From Dictyobacter formicarum (GTDB taxonomy: Bacteria > Chloroflexota > Ktedonobacteria > Ktedonobacterales > Ktedonobacteraceae): a stretch of DNA of 64,000 nt. The notes under the pieces were generated by a model. That model was not told the origin of the DNA. It saw only the letters and a program-made list of their open reading frames with translations, and searched no databases. Position numbers and translations under genes: made by a program. Every line of letters starts with the position of its first letter. Within the stretch, counting starts at the first letter, position 1. The stretch is taken from NCBI RefSeq assembly GCF_016587435.1, contig NZ_BNJJ01000007.1:124001-188000 (forward strand), given 5' to 3'. This document shows positions 45,095 through 54,351 of the stretch, piece after piece.

Positions 45095-45101
45095 GAATTT
45101 T

Positions 45102-46829
45102 ATGATGGGTACCAGGCTAGATCTCACAACTGGAGACAACACACCTCAAGCATCGGGTCCAACGCCAGCGTCAACCTCAACGCGCCGTACTCCTACGTTC
45201 GATATACTTTTCCTCATTGGGCTGGTTATTGTAGCGTTTATACCGCGCCTGATCCTGGCACGCCAATTGGATGTCGTAACCGATGAGGTTGTTTATATTT
45301 TAGGTGGCAAGGTCTATTTGCCACTCATTACGCATGCGAACATCACCTCAAGCCAATGGGTAACTTTCAACTATGAGCATCCACCATTGGTCAAAATGTT
45401 GATGGGTTTCTCACTGGCTTTCAATAACATTCTGGGACATCCATTGAGCGAGTTGCTGGCTGGACGACTGCCCAGCATAGTGATGGGAACATTGCTGGTG
45501 GCTGCGGTTTACTGGCTCGGGCGCGCGCCCTTTGGCCGCACCATCGCGCTGATCGCGGCGCTAAGCCTGGCCGTCAGCCCATGGCTGGTATATTTCAGCG
45601 CACTCGCCTACCTGGATATGACCATGACAACGTTTGTGACGATCGCCTTCTTAACTCTCTGGCATGCGATTCGTCGTCCCTGGCTCTTCCCGATCCTTGC
45701 CCTTCTTGTCGGACTGGGAGCAGCCAGTAAATATACTGCAGTCCTGGTCATACCTGGCATTGTTTTATTTACCGCCTATTACTATTTCCTGTTACGTCCA
45801 ACCATGCCAGCCGAACAGCGGCCCGTCCTGCCCTGGAAATGGTGGTTGATAGCGATCCTGATCGCACCGGCCGCCTTCTTGATTGCCGACCCGGCCATCT
45901 GGCTCAATCCAATTGGACGCCTTGTCCATAGCTTTACTTTTGAGTGGAACCACTCTGCCAATGGACACCCAACCTTCATTGCCGGACAATACTACACTCA
46001 TGTACCCCACTGGTCCATCATCTACATCATTTTCACCAAAATGAGCGCGTTTCTCACTATACCGGCCGCACTCTTCGTCATAGTGGCACTCGTGCAGCTG
46101 GTACGTTTTCATCTGCGCAACATTCAGATGGAGACCACTAAAGCCGCCAGCGATGCCTACCTGGTCATCTGGCTGCTCAGTGTCCTGGGTATGTTCAGTG
46201 TGCTCAACATTGTAGTCGGTACCCATTACCACCTGCCGCTGGCTCCATCGGTGGCCATTGCAGGTGTCAGCGGGCTGGCAATGATTATTGGTGCCATTGT
46301 CCGGTTAGTAAGCAGAAAACAGACCACACAGGCAGAAACCGCCGCTGGCCGCCCAGCCATCAGCAAACCTGCCATCATTATTCCGGCAATCATCCTGGCG
46401 CTCCTTGCCATTGGACCCCACCTGCTCGGATTAACTACAGTCTACGGGACCGAGGGTTATACAAATGAGTTTTTCCAGAACGATGAAAACGCGACCATGC
46501 AGGTAGCATATCCTGGCTATCGCGAGGCGCTGCAATGGCTAGAAGATAATCATCACAGTAACACTAGCGTCGGGCTCATCTCAATTCCAGGCACACTCAA
46601 TGGCTATAGCCCTGCCGCCAACTGGTTCCACTATAATACGGATATAGCCCAGCACTTTCAATTGAAAGAGGCCCACCCGCAAGATAGTAGTTATGCCAGT
46701 TATCAATACCTGGTCTGGCCCAAGCACCTGGTGCAGCGCGGCTATCCCTTACCAGCCGGAGCCAGTGTGATTCATACCATCACAGGAGGCAATACGATCT
46801 ATTGCTATATCCTGGAGGTCAAGCAATAA
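45102..46829 (+). CDS. Membrane glycosyltransferase of the PMT/ArnT type (GT39/GT83-like)
   Basis: A 575-residue membrane protein with about 12 helices. The first outside loop has LDVVTDEVVYILGG, whose Asp-Glu is the family's catalytic pair. It should transfer a sugar from a polyprenyl-phosphate donor. The ATG at 45102 lies 4 nt after the IscB element and has no ribosome site, so the native start region may have been lost or displaced. The open frame continues upstream into iscB. It is followed after 3 nt by a PIG-V-like gene. Confidence 0.8.
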   Translation: MMGTRLDLTTGDNTPQASGPTPASTSTRRTPTFDILFLIGLVIVAFIPRLILARQLDVVTDEVVYILGGKVYLPLITHANITSSQWVTFNYEHPPLVKMLMGFSLAFNNILGHPLSELLAGRLPSIVMGTLLVAAVYWLGRAPFGRTIALIAALSLAVSPWLVYFSALAYLDMTMTTFVTIAFLTLWHAIRRPWLFPILALLVGLGAASKYTAVLVIPGIVLFTAYYYFLLRPTMPAEQRPVLPWKWWLIAILIAPAAFLIADPAIWLNPIGRLVHSFTFEWNHSANGHPTFIAGQYYTHVPHWSIIYIIFTKMSAFLTIPAALFVIVALVQLVRFHLRNIQMETTKAASDAYLVIWLLSVLGMFSVLNIVVGTHYHLPLAPSVAIAGVSGLAMIIGAIVRLVSRKQTTQAETAAGRPAISKPAIIIPAIILALLAIGPHLLGLTTVYGTEGYTNEFFQNDENATMQVAYPGYREALQWLEDNHHSNTSVGLISIPGTLNGYSPAANWFHYNTDIAQHFQLKEAHPQDSSYASYQYLVWPKHLVQRGYPLPAGASVIHTITGGNTIYCYILEVKQ

Positions 46830-46832
46830 CTT

Positions 46833-47984
46833 ATGGAACAGCGCCCAACACGAGATATACTCTGGCTCTTCGCAGGCACCCGGCTCCTTTTGGTGGCTAT
46901 TACCTATATCGCCTACATCTTGCTGACGGCTGAAAAGTATTCAGATACGCCAGTCAATGTGGCGGCCCTATTCAGTACATGGAACCACTGGGATGCGGCC
47001 AACTATGCACACATTGCACAGTATGGCTATCAGACGATCGATAATCTGGCCTTCTTTCCTTTGCTGCCATTATTGATCGCTGGCGGCGCCCGCCTGCTGG
47101 GTGGAGGAGACTGGAGCTATATCTTTGTGGGTATGTTCATCAGCAATCTTGCGCTGCTAGGCACCCTCTTTATCATCTACTCCCTGGCAGTTGATCTAGT
47201 CGGTCACGAGCTTTCGCAGCGCACCTTGCTCTACCTATGCATCTTTCCCACCGCCTTTTTCTTTTTCGCCGCCTACAACGAATCACTCTACCTGCTCTTT
47301 GCGGCAGGAACATTCCTGGCGCTGAAGCGACAAAAGTGGTGGCTGGCCGGCCTACTCGGCATGCTGGCAGCGCTCACGCGCTCGGTCGGGATCTTATTGG
47401 TCGTGCCGTATCTCTATGAACTGTGGGAGCAACGATCCTATATCCTGACAAGGCGCAGCACATTGGTTATAAGTCTGGCAGCACTCATGTTGATCCCACT
47501 AGGGACACTCCTCTATGCTGGCTATAACTGGTATGCCTTTGGCAATCCGCTAGCCTTTGTCAGCGTGCAAGCCATCTGGTCGCGCCACACCACCTGGCCC
47601 TGGATGGGCCTCTTCCAGGCCTTCTGGGCGCTCTTCTTCTATCACCAGCAAGGATTTGGCTCCTCGAACCAGGCACACTTGCTACTGGATCTCAGCGCCA
47701 CCCTGGGCTTTATCGCCCTGGTTGTGATCGGCTGGCGCAAGCTACCAAAAAGCTATAGCCTCTGGATGGCCGTTTTCTTGCTATATATCCTGCTTAATCC
47801 AGCCCAGAAGCCGGATATACTACTGTCAAATCAACGTTTTGTGCTGGAAATGTTTCCAGCTTTTATCACATTAGCAATCCTGAGCAAGCGCTCGCCTCGC
47901 TTGCATTATGCCCTACTGCTACTCTTTCCTACCCTGCAGGCGGTGCTTGGAATTGCCTTTATCATGAACCGATGGGTAGTTTAA
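46833..47984 (+). CDS. PIG-V-like membrane mannosyltransferase, copy 1
   Basis: A 383-residue protein with about 9-10 helices. Seen: the N-terminal WNHWDAANYAHIAQYGYQ (WDxxxY/Yxxxx motif with the catalytic Asp) and FFPLLPLLI, then LYLCIFPTAFFFFAAYNESLY, which match the PIG-V/GT76 type. It begins 3 nt after the GT39-like gene, with GGAGGTC upstream in that gene. Probably uses polyprenyl-phosphate mannose. Confidence 0.8.
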   Translation: MEQRPTRDILWLFAGTRLLLVAITYIAYILLTAEKYSDTPVNVAALFSTWNHWDAANYAHIAQYGYQTIDNLAFFPLLPLLIAGGARLLGGGDWSYIFVGMFISNLALLGTLFIIYSLAVDLVGHELSQRTLLYLCIFPTAFFFFAAYNESLYLLFAAGTFLALKRQKWWLAGLLGMLAALTRSVGILLVVPYLYELWEQRSYILTRRSTLVISLAALMLIPLGTLLYAGYNWYAFGNPLAFVSVQAIWSRHTTWPWMGLFQAFWALFFYHQQGFGSSNQAHLLLDLSATLGFIALVVIGWRKLPKSYSLWMAVFLLYILLNPAQKPDILLSNQRFVLEMFPAFITLAILSKRSPRLHYALLLLFPTLQAVLGIAFIMNRWVV

Positions 47985-48088
47985 ACACTGACATGCAAGG
48001 CAGCAAGTCAGTTTGACATTGTAGGGGTAGCTTTTTAAAATAGCGAGAAATACTGAATGCTCATACTGGAAAAAGGCTTTAATTAAAG

Positions 48089-49231
48089 ATGAAACGTGCT
48101 CCAACCCGCGATATACTCTGGCTCTTTCTGGGCAGCCGCCTGCTGCTGGTCCTTGTCACTTACTTTGGCTACATTTTGCTCACGCAGGAAAAGTATTCGG
48201 GGGCACCGGTCGCTTTTAGCACGTTCTTAAACAACTGGAACCAGTGGGATGCGACGCGCTATATCCACATTGCCCAGGTGGGATATCAATCCCCATATGA
48301 CCTGGCCTTCTTCCCGCTGTTCCCGCTACTGATTGCCATTCCCGGCCACCTCCTGGGGGACTGGAGCTATCTCGCTCTGGGCATGCTGATCAGTAATGTT
48401 GCCTTGCTAGGCGCGCTCTTCATCCTCTACCAGATTGCCACGGATGCTGGTGGGGAGCAGGTTGCACGTCGCACGATACTCTATCTGTGCATCTTTCCCA
48501 CCGCCTTTTTCTTTTTCGCCGCCTATAACGAGTCCCTCTTTTTGCTGCTCAGCAGCGCGACATTACTCGCACTGCGACGTCAGCGCTGGTGGTTGGCTGG
48601 CGTTCTCGGCCTGCTGGCGGCCTTGACGCGTAGCGCTGGTGTCATGTTAGCCGCGCCATACCTTTACGAGCTCTGGCAGGCCCGAGAAAGCGTTTTAAGC
48701 AGCAAAGGCAAATTACTTGCCAGCGCGCTACCGATCGTACTGATTCCCCTGGGCCTGGCGCTCTATTGCCTCTATTGCTGGAAACTGACCGGGAATTTCC
48801 TGGCCTTTGCCGCGGTCCAGTCGCACTGGGGACGCCAGACGAGCTGGCCCTGGCAAGGCTTCATTCAGACCATCTTCGAGCTCTTCTGGCATCAGCCCTT
48901 TGGCTCATTCAACCAGGTACATATCCTCATCGATGCCGCCGCAACTGTGACATTCATCATCCTGGCTATCATCGGGCGCAAAAAGCTGCGCCCAACATAT
49001 ACGCTCTGGATTGCCCTGCTTCTATTAAGCATCCTCATTTCATCCAGCATCGGGCAGCGAGATCCGTTTATTTCCAATCGACGCTTTATCCTGGAAATGT
49101 TTCCGGCCTTTATCACCCTGGCCATGATCAGCATAACGCGCCCACGCCTCCATAAGGCTTTGCTCTGGATCTTTCCAGCACTGCTAGCAACCTTCAGCCT
49201 GCTCTTCGTAATGGGCAAATGGATGGTTTAA
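48089..49231 (+). CDS. PIG-V-like membrane mannosyltransferase, copy 2
   Basis: A 380-residue paralogue of the preceding gene with the same WNQWDATRYIHIAQVGYQ and CIFPTAFFFFAAYNESLFL blocks. Overall the two are about 60 percent identical by eye, arising by tandem duplication. A 38-nt block is identical between them. The ribosome site is weak. It ends before a bidirectional hairpin. Confidence 0.8.
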   Translation: MKRAPTRDILWLFLGSRLLLVLVTYFGYILLTQEKYSGAPVAFSTFLNNWNQWDATRYIHIAQVGYQSPYDLAFFPLFPLLIAIPGHLLGDWSYLALGMLISNVALLGALFILYQIATDAGGEQVARRTILYLCIFPTAFFFFAAYNESLFLLLSSATLLALRRQRWWLAGVLGLLAALTRSAGVMLAAPYLYELWQARESVLSSKGKLLASALPIVLIPLGLALYCLYCWKLTGNFLAFAAVQSHWGRQTSWPWQGFIQTIFELFWHQPFGSFNQVHILIDAAATVTFIILAIIGRKKLRPTYTLWIALLLLSILISSSIGQRDPFISNRRFILEMFPAFITLAMISITRPRLHKALLWIFPALLATFSLLFVMGKWMV

Positions 49232-49274
49232 TCACCGGAATAAGCAAAGAAAAAGTGGATGGTCCACAATACAA

Positions 49275-49317
49275 CAAAGAGGGAGAAGCAGTCGGCAAAA
49301 ACCGCTTCTCCCTCTTT
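49275..49317. terminator. Bidirectional terminator hairpin
   Basis: CAAAGAGGGAGAAGC and GCTTCTCCCTCTTTG form a perfect 15-bp stem, between two convergent genes; short T-runs are in the arm ends. Confidence 0.7.
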
Positions 49318-49330
49318 GTGCTATAGCTAA

Positions 49331-50761
49331 TTATGATCTCTGCGTAGTAGCAACCGGCGGGGTTGCATCAAGGACCGGCGCCGGCTGCTCATCCACAAAA
49401 ACGGGCGTCTGTGAACGATTATAGGTCGCGATATGCAGGACAGCCAGCACAAAAGCTGCAAGCAAGAAATTGCGCGCCGTGGTCGCGGGAAAGAACGGCA
49501 GCAAGTAGGGGACCTTTTCGATGTTACGCGTCATGATATAGATATAGGGGTAAATCCAGGTCGTTAACAGTCCAATCAACCCCCAACAAATCACCCACCA
49601 GCGTCTATCTTCACCAACGTAGGCCACCAGAGGAACCACCCAGATCAGGTACTGTGGGCTGAAGACCTTACCTGTCACCATCACCACCAGCAACGTTAAC
49701 AGGCTTGCTGTGGCCAGGTCGATCTTGCCACGCCATTGCAGCCAGAAAACATAGAGAATGCCTACCAGTTCTGCCAGCGTTGCCAGCAACGACATCACTC
49801 TGGCACCAGAGGCCAAAATATTCAGAGAACCAAACGTATAGACGTACTGAGCTGGCTTCGAAAGGATCAGATTGATAATCCACAGCAGCGAAGCGGGCAG
49901 CGACTCCACCTGAATCGGGCGCGTTGAAAAATAGCTGAATGGAGAGAGCGTACCCTCAACACTTAACATCAATGAGATACCCATCACAACCACGCAGGCA
50001 ACCACAAATATACCCAGCGGAATCAGGCGTCGCCACGATTTCCAGGGGAGAGTTGAATCCTTCTGCTGGGCAATCAGGAACGGCACCAATAAGACGACAG
50101 GGTAAAACTTATAGAGCACTGCCAGTGCCAGAAGGACAAACGCCCAGTTCCAATGCTTCTTCATGCCGCAAATAACAGCAAAGAGGGTTAAAGCGGATGG
50201 GATGATGTCAAAGCGACCAGCCATGGTTCCCCAACCACCCACAACCAGCAGGAAAGCATACACCAGCGCCGCGCGACGAGAACGCCATTTGAGCAAGACA
50301 AGATAGACCAGGGCAGCCACCACCAGCATCCAAAACGCAAAGGCAATCTGGAAAAAATGCATTGGTACCAGCAACGAAAGGGTAAATGGTATCAATGTCA
50401 ACATTGGATACTCATAGGGAAGAGCATGAAATGGCTGGCTAGAAGATTGGGCATCAACAAACTGAACCAGGCCAGCAGGCAGTCCCAGATCCGTCATCTT
50501 TTTCACCAATTCGTTATGCGGAAGCGGAATAAGTTGCTTGCTCGGTTTGGTCAGAAATTTGCACTGGCCTGGAGGCAAATCTTTCAAAGCGGACGTGCCA
50601 TGCCAGAAAGCCCGCGTATAACATTGATATTTTGCTGCATCCGTATTGGTTGCAAAGATTTGCCAGGAAGCGCCATAATACAACAATCCTGCCATGACAA
50701 AGATCACAACAATATCTAAGATCGAAATACGTTTTTTATTTATGTTGGATGCGATCATCAT
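49331..50761 (-). CDS. GT87-type membrane glycosyltransferase
   Basis: A 476-residue membrane protein with about 10 helices, like the polyprenyl-phosphate mannosyltransferases (GT87). Seen: ATNTDAAKYQCY in the first outside loop, PYEYPMLTL, and the segment AGRFDIIPSALTLFAVIC, a conserved pattern of these proteins. It ends at the terminator shared with the PIG-V pair. Start at the ATG at 50761, at the beginning of a basic N-terminus. Confidence 0.8.
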   Translation of the reverse strand: MMIASNINKKRISILDIVVIFVMAGLLYYGASWQIFATNTDAAKYQCYTRAFWHGTSALKDLPPGQCKFLTKPSKQLIPLPHNELVKKMTDLGLPAGLVQFVDAQSSSQPFHALPYEYPMLTLIPFTLSLLVPMHFFQIAFAFWMLVVAALVYLVLLKWRSRRAALVYAFLLVVGGWGTMAGRFDIIPSALTLFAVICGMKKHWNWAFVLLALAVLYKFYPVVLLVPFLIAQQKDSTLPWKSWRRLIPLGIFVVACVVVMGISLMLSVEGTLSPFSYFSTRPIQVESLPASLLWIINLILSKPAQYVYTFGSLNILASGARVMSLLATLAELVGILYVFWLQWRGKIDLATASLLTLLVVMVTGKVFSPQYLIWVVPLVAYVGEDRRWWVICWGLIGLLTTWIYPYIYIMTRNIEKVPYLLPFFPATTARNFLLAAFVLAVLHIATYNRSQTPVFVDEQPAPVLDATPPVATTQRS

Positions 50762-50978
50762 TCGGACCTACTCTATAATTTTACGCTCATTGCCAGAAAT
50801 AAAAATAGGACATGCTTTTAAAAAGCATACGCCTGGATCAGTACAACCTGATCATGCACCAGGACGCTTATTTTTTCAGTTGCGAGCATATCAGTCACCA
50901 GTATAAAGATAGAAGTGTTGCCATGTCAATTAAACCTGACTGTTGTCGTTGATAACCTGATAAAGCGTAAACATGGTC

Positions 50979-50992
50979 AAACGTATACGTTT
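50979..50992. promoter_or_regulatory. Perfect 14-bp palindrome AAACGTATACGTTT
   Basis: Fully symmetric. It lies 40 nt before the dedA start, in an A/T-rich promoter region. Another palindrome ATGCTTTT-A-AAAAGCAT is at 50812-50828. Operator function is inferred. Confidence 0.35.
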
Positions 50993-51031
50993 TCGTATGG
51001 GGCACAGTACTAGTAACAGGAGGAAAATAAC

Positions 51032-51733
51032 ATGCGAAAACTTCTATTTTTAATCAGCACTTATCTATTTAGTAAATCAACAATAACACTTGCCAGTTTC
51101 GATATTCTACAGCTCCTGCAAAATTTCTTACACACCCTTGGCTACCCAGCAGTGGTATTATTTGTGATGATTGAGAGCTCAGGTATTCCACTTCCAGGCG
51201 AAACGATGCTGCTGCTCGCCTCATTCTATGCGGCCGTCTACCATGATCTGTCGCTACCCATCGTGATTGCCTGCGCCGCTACAGGAGCCATCCTCGGCGA
51301 TAACATTGGCTATGGAGTTGGACGCACTGGAGGAAAAGCTTTTGTGGAACGCTATGGGCACTACCTTTTTCTCAGGCCAGAAAAACTCCGGCGGGCAGAA
51401 CAGTTCTTTAGCAAACATGGCGACAAAACTGTCTTCTTCGGCCGCTTTGTCGCCATCTTGCGCGCCTTCGCGGCCTTTCTGGCTGGAGTCAACAAAATGC
51501 GCTGGCCAACATTTCTCGTCTATAATGCTGCTGGTGGCATCATCTGGGCCATTACTTACGGGCTGATTGGCTATTATGCGGGCCGCATCTTCCACGATAA
51601 CTTTGGGCAGGTCGAGCGCCTAGCAGGCAGGATCAGTTGGATTCTAGCTGCAGTTATTATTATTGGCGCAATTATCGCGTTTATAATCTACAAAAAGCGG
51701 AAAAATAATGAGCAGCAATCCAACAGCCAGTAG
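51032..51733 (+). CDS. DedA-family membrane protein
   Basis: A 233-residue membrane protein. Seen: ESSGIPLPGETMLLLASF, GAILGDNIGYGVGRTGG, and FFSKHGDKTVFFGRFVAILRAFAAFLAGVNKMRWPTF with the conserved Arg. DedA proteins are half-transporters, now linked to undecaprenyl-phosphate or lipid flipping. GGAGG lies upstream of the ATG. A basic C-terminus (YKKRKNNEQQ) follows the last helix. Confidence 0.88.
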   Translation: MRKLLFLISTYLFSKSTITLASFDILQLLQNFLHTLGYPAVVLFVMIESSGIPLPGETMLLLASFYAAVYHDLSLPIVIACAATGAILGDNIGYGVGRTGGKAFVERYGHYLFLRPEKLRRAEQFFSKHGDKTVFFGRFVAILRAFAAFLAGVNKMRWPTFLVYNAAGGIIWAITYGLIGYYAGRIFHDNFGQVERLAGRISWILAAVIIIGAIIAFIIYKKRKNNEQQSNSQ

Positions 51734-51865
51734 ATATAAAACTAAATTATTCAATACTGCAATAAAAAAGCACAACTATTCCTCTGTGCAGCTACACTGA
51801 AACAGGTCGATATGGTACAATAACACGCATATGTAACATATTTTTGAGTCACATGAGGGTGGAGC

Positions 51866-53461
51866 ATGCACACACTGGAAGAAGGTCAAAAGTTTGAACG
51901 CTATCGCATTGTACGCCCCTCAGGTAGCGGGGCAACTGGTAGCAGTTACGAAGCCGAGGATACCCGCCATCAGCGCACGGTGTTCCTCAAAATTATTCAT
52001 CCCTGGACGCTGCTTCCAGATGCGGCCCGACGCCAATTCTTTCGCGAGATGCAAACCATTGGCAGCCTATCCCACCCACCACTGGCCCCGATTCTCAATT
52101 ATGGAGAATGGCATGGACAGCTCTTTGTTGCTCGCATCTACACCAGATACGGATCACTGATCAACGAACAGGGCCGCACCTGGTTCCGTCCCCCAATGGA
52201 CATTCAAAATGTGGTCACCTATACGACCCAGATCGCCAATGCACTGACAAATATACACAATATTGGTTACGCACATGGGTCTCTCACCCTTTCAAATATA
52301 CTTATCAATCAGGAGCCCACTATTTCCAGGGACAGCCCCTTTTTGATTGCCGATGCCGCCCTGGGCACTTTTGTACGTAAAATGGGACAACCACCAGTGA
52401 CCTTCTTCCCGATGACAGTGGCGCCTGAACAATTTGCAGGACAGACAACGCCGGCCAGCGATCAATATGCCCTGGCTGTGCTACTCTATTTATGGCTAGC
52501 CGGGCGACCCCCATTTCTAGGTACACCAGAGGAGATTCGTACTCAGAAAAGCCAGGGTATAATTCCATCCCTGCTACCGTTCAACGCCAACATCACCTAT
52601 GAATTAGAAAACATCATACGGCGCGCCCTCAGTGCCAGTCCTGGCCATCGCTTCGCCAGTATCAATACATTCGTCCAAGCGCTGCAAAAGGTCCTGTACG
52701 TCGGTAGCGCACAAGCGCGCTCATTCAAACACAAGAGCGACGCACTGGTCAGAGCCAAGCAAAAGCCAGTTCAGCCCAACACCGAACCAATACCGCGCAT
52801 TGAGCCAGACACTCCTCAGCCCATTCATGATCCAGCGCCACCGACGCCAGCGCCGGTACGCGAACCCAACCCTGAGGAGCCACTACGCAAAGATCCAGGC
52901 AAAACCACGCCTGATCCATTGCCATCGGAACCCTTACCGGCCGAACCAGATATCGCCCAGCCAGTTCCAGATGCTACACCATTTACACCTCCCGAGATAG
53001 AGCCTGGCAAGCCAGCTCAGCCTAAGCCCAAACCTGCACCAGATCCCCGAAAAGAAGATCTGATCAATACAGAGCCGCTACAAGCTGTGATCAAGCCAGC
53101 AGCAACAACTACTGATACCTATCTGGTGATCACGCCTCCACTTACCCACGAACATGTCATCTATCCCCTTATCCAGCCAGAAACTACCCTCGGCCATGCA
53201 GGTTCCAGTGATGTACTGCTAGACCATGATGAGAGTACGTCGAGACACCACGCCATAATCCGCGCAGAAAATAGGCAATACTGGATACATGATTGCAGCA
53301 GCGCCAGCGGAGTATTTGTCAACGGACAAAAGTTAATCCCTGAACAGGGGCAGCTCCTGGATAACGGCGACGAAATTGCGATTGGCAAATATGCACTTAT
53401 TTTTTATAGTAACCAGCCGGCATCTCACCTCATCCAACAAAAAGAACAGGTCCTCTCCTAA
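51866..53461 (+). CDS. Pseudokinase with C-terminal FHA domain
   Basis: A 531-residue protein. Residues 1-270 have a protein-kinase fold: glycine loop SGSGATGSSYEA, Lys42 in VFLKII, and VAPEQFAG. The catalytic loop reads HGSLTLSN (137-144), where HRDLKPxN is expected, so the catalytic Asp and Lys are lost. The magnesium motif reads DAA (163-165) instead of DFG. Residues 295-400 are a proline/acid linker. Residues about 432-520 are an FHA domain (TLGHAGSSDVLLDHDESTSRHHAII). It is probably a scaffold binding phosphothreonine partners, not an active kinase. Start is an ATG preceded by a weak GGGTGGAG. Confidence 0.85.
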   Translation: MHTLEEGQKFERYRIVRPSGSGATGSSYEAEDTRHQRTVFLKIIHPWTLLPDAARRQFFREMQTIGSLSHPPLAPILNYGEWHGQLFVARIYTRYGSLINEQGRTWFRPPMDIQNVVTYTTQIANALTNIHNIGYAHGSLTLSNILINQEPTISRDSPFLIADAALGTFVRKMGQPPVTFFPMTVAPEQFAGQTTPASDQYALAVLLYLWLAGRPPFLGTPEEIRTQKSQGIIPSLLPFNANITYELENIIRRALSASPGHRFASINTFVQALQKVLYVGSAQARSFKHKSDALVRAKQKPVQPNTEPIPRIEPDTPQPIHDPAPPTPAPVREPNPEEPLRKDPGKTTPDPLPSEPLPAEPDIAQPVPDATPFTPPEIEPGKPAQPKPKPAPDPRKEDLINTEPLQAVIKPAATTTDTYLVITPPLTHEHVIYPLIQPETTLGHAGSSDVLLDHDESTSRHHAIIRAENRQYWIHDCSSASGVFVNGQKLIPEQGQLLDNGDEIAIGKYALIFYSNQPASHLIQQKEQVLS

Positions 53462-53477
53462 GAGATGCAGAACTTAA

Positions 53478-53525
53478 AATACGCGAAAAGGTGTATGTAA
53501 CTATACGCCTTTTCGCGTATTTTTG
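53478..53525 (+). terminator. Terminator after the FHA pseudokinase
   Basis: AATACGCGAAAAGG(TGTA) and (TATA)CGCCTTTTCGCGTATT form about 18 bp with a short loop, followed by TTT. 16 nt after the stop. Confidence 0.75.
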
Positions 53526-53655
53526 TACGAAACGGTATATAACATCTTGACACATATAAAATATTCAATTAAACTGCTTTTTGATGAAACACCCGACACA
53601 AATTATATGATAAGCAGTTGATCTTCTATAGCAGCATAAGGTGGGTTGAGGAAAG

Positions 53656-54201
53656 GTGGGACAGGTGAATATGCTTATTAGTGGTGGATTTTTCGGCATA
53701 GCAATTATTGCTCTGGTGGGTCTGATTTTCCTGGTACGTCATGAGATGGCCAGCACTAAAGCTCGTAACACTGCTAACCCGGACAACATAGACATCCAAC
53801 ATATACGTAGCGCAGTAGCCCCGCAGGTAGTTGAACCCAAAGAGCAGGAAAAGAGACGCACTTCAATCAACACAATACCACTCCCGACAGTTGACGTCCC
53901 CAACGAAACGGCACATACGAACACAAGCGGCCAGATTCCCATAGTGCAGGCACCTATGTCCAATCAGCGGATAAACACAGGTGGTCAGGTCGCTGTGGAA
54001 CAATTGGTTCGTGAAAATGAGCCTGCATGGCTTTATGAACAGATCAGAGCGATGGAAATCGACGTTGAAATTCTCACTCGACAAACCAGGGATTTTGTGA
54101 GGCACATTGATGCTTTGAAGCTTATCCTGATCCAACTCGAACAGAAACAGGCAGAGGCCAGTGTCAGCATCGATCGAGGGAAAGAAGAAGATATAAGCTA
54201 A
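53656..54201 (+). CDS. Single-pass membrane protein with coiled coil, unknown function
   Basis: A 181-residue protein. The N-terminal helix (GGFFGIAIIALVGLIFLVRHEM, residues 11-30) is a membrane anchor or signal anchor. A disordered Pro/Thr/Asn linker follows, then a helical end (QLVRENEPAWLYEQIRAMEIDVEILTRQTRDFVRHIDALKL) likely to form a coiled coil. I do not recognise the family. Starts: GTG at 53656 or 53665, or ATG at 53671; GAGGAAAG lies nearby. It follows the pseudokinase gene with a terminator between. Confidence 0.6.
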   Translation: MGQVNMLISGGFFGIAIIALVGLIFLVRHEMASTKARNTANPDNIDIQHIRSAVAPQVVEPKEQEKRRTSINTIPLPTVDVPNETAHTNTSGQIPIVQAPMSNQRINTGGQVAVEQLVRENEPAWLYEQIRAMEIDVEILTRQTRDFVRHIDALKLILIQLEQKQAEASVSIDRGKEEDIS

Positions 54202-54351
54202 GTAGTCTGGCAGGCATTGGCTACAGAAAAGTATGGTCCAAAGAACGCTGTTGGCTTAGGCGCTGATTGGCAGAGAAGGGGCCAGTGTCACCTGATTGTG
54301 CAAGCGGACACCAGCAAATCCCTTCTGTTGTGCTGTCATTCAAGACCTTGA

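Larger units (their letters stand above)
43519..45098 (+). mobile_element. IS200/IS605-superfamily element carrying iscB only
   Basis: About 1.58 kb from the omega-RNA scaffold to a right-end hairpin (GCGTGATG/CATCACGC, 45047-45094). No tnpA is present, so it would need a transposase in trans. The sequence GAATT occurs at both ends (43514-43518 and 45095-45099), consistent with a target/cleavage motif. Boundaries are by eye. Confidence 0.6.

Noticed and set aside
44937..45101. An earlier start of the membrane glycosyltransferase within iscB
   Set aside because: The extra residues are iscB DNA in another frame and do not resemble the family.
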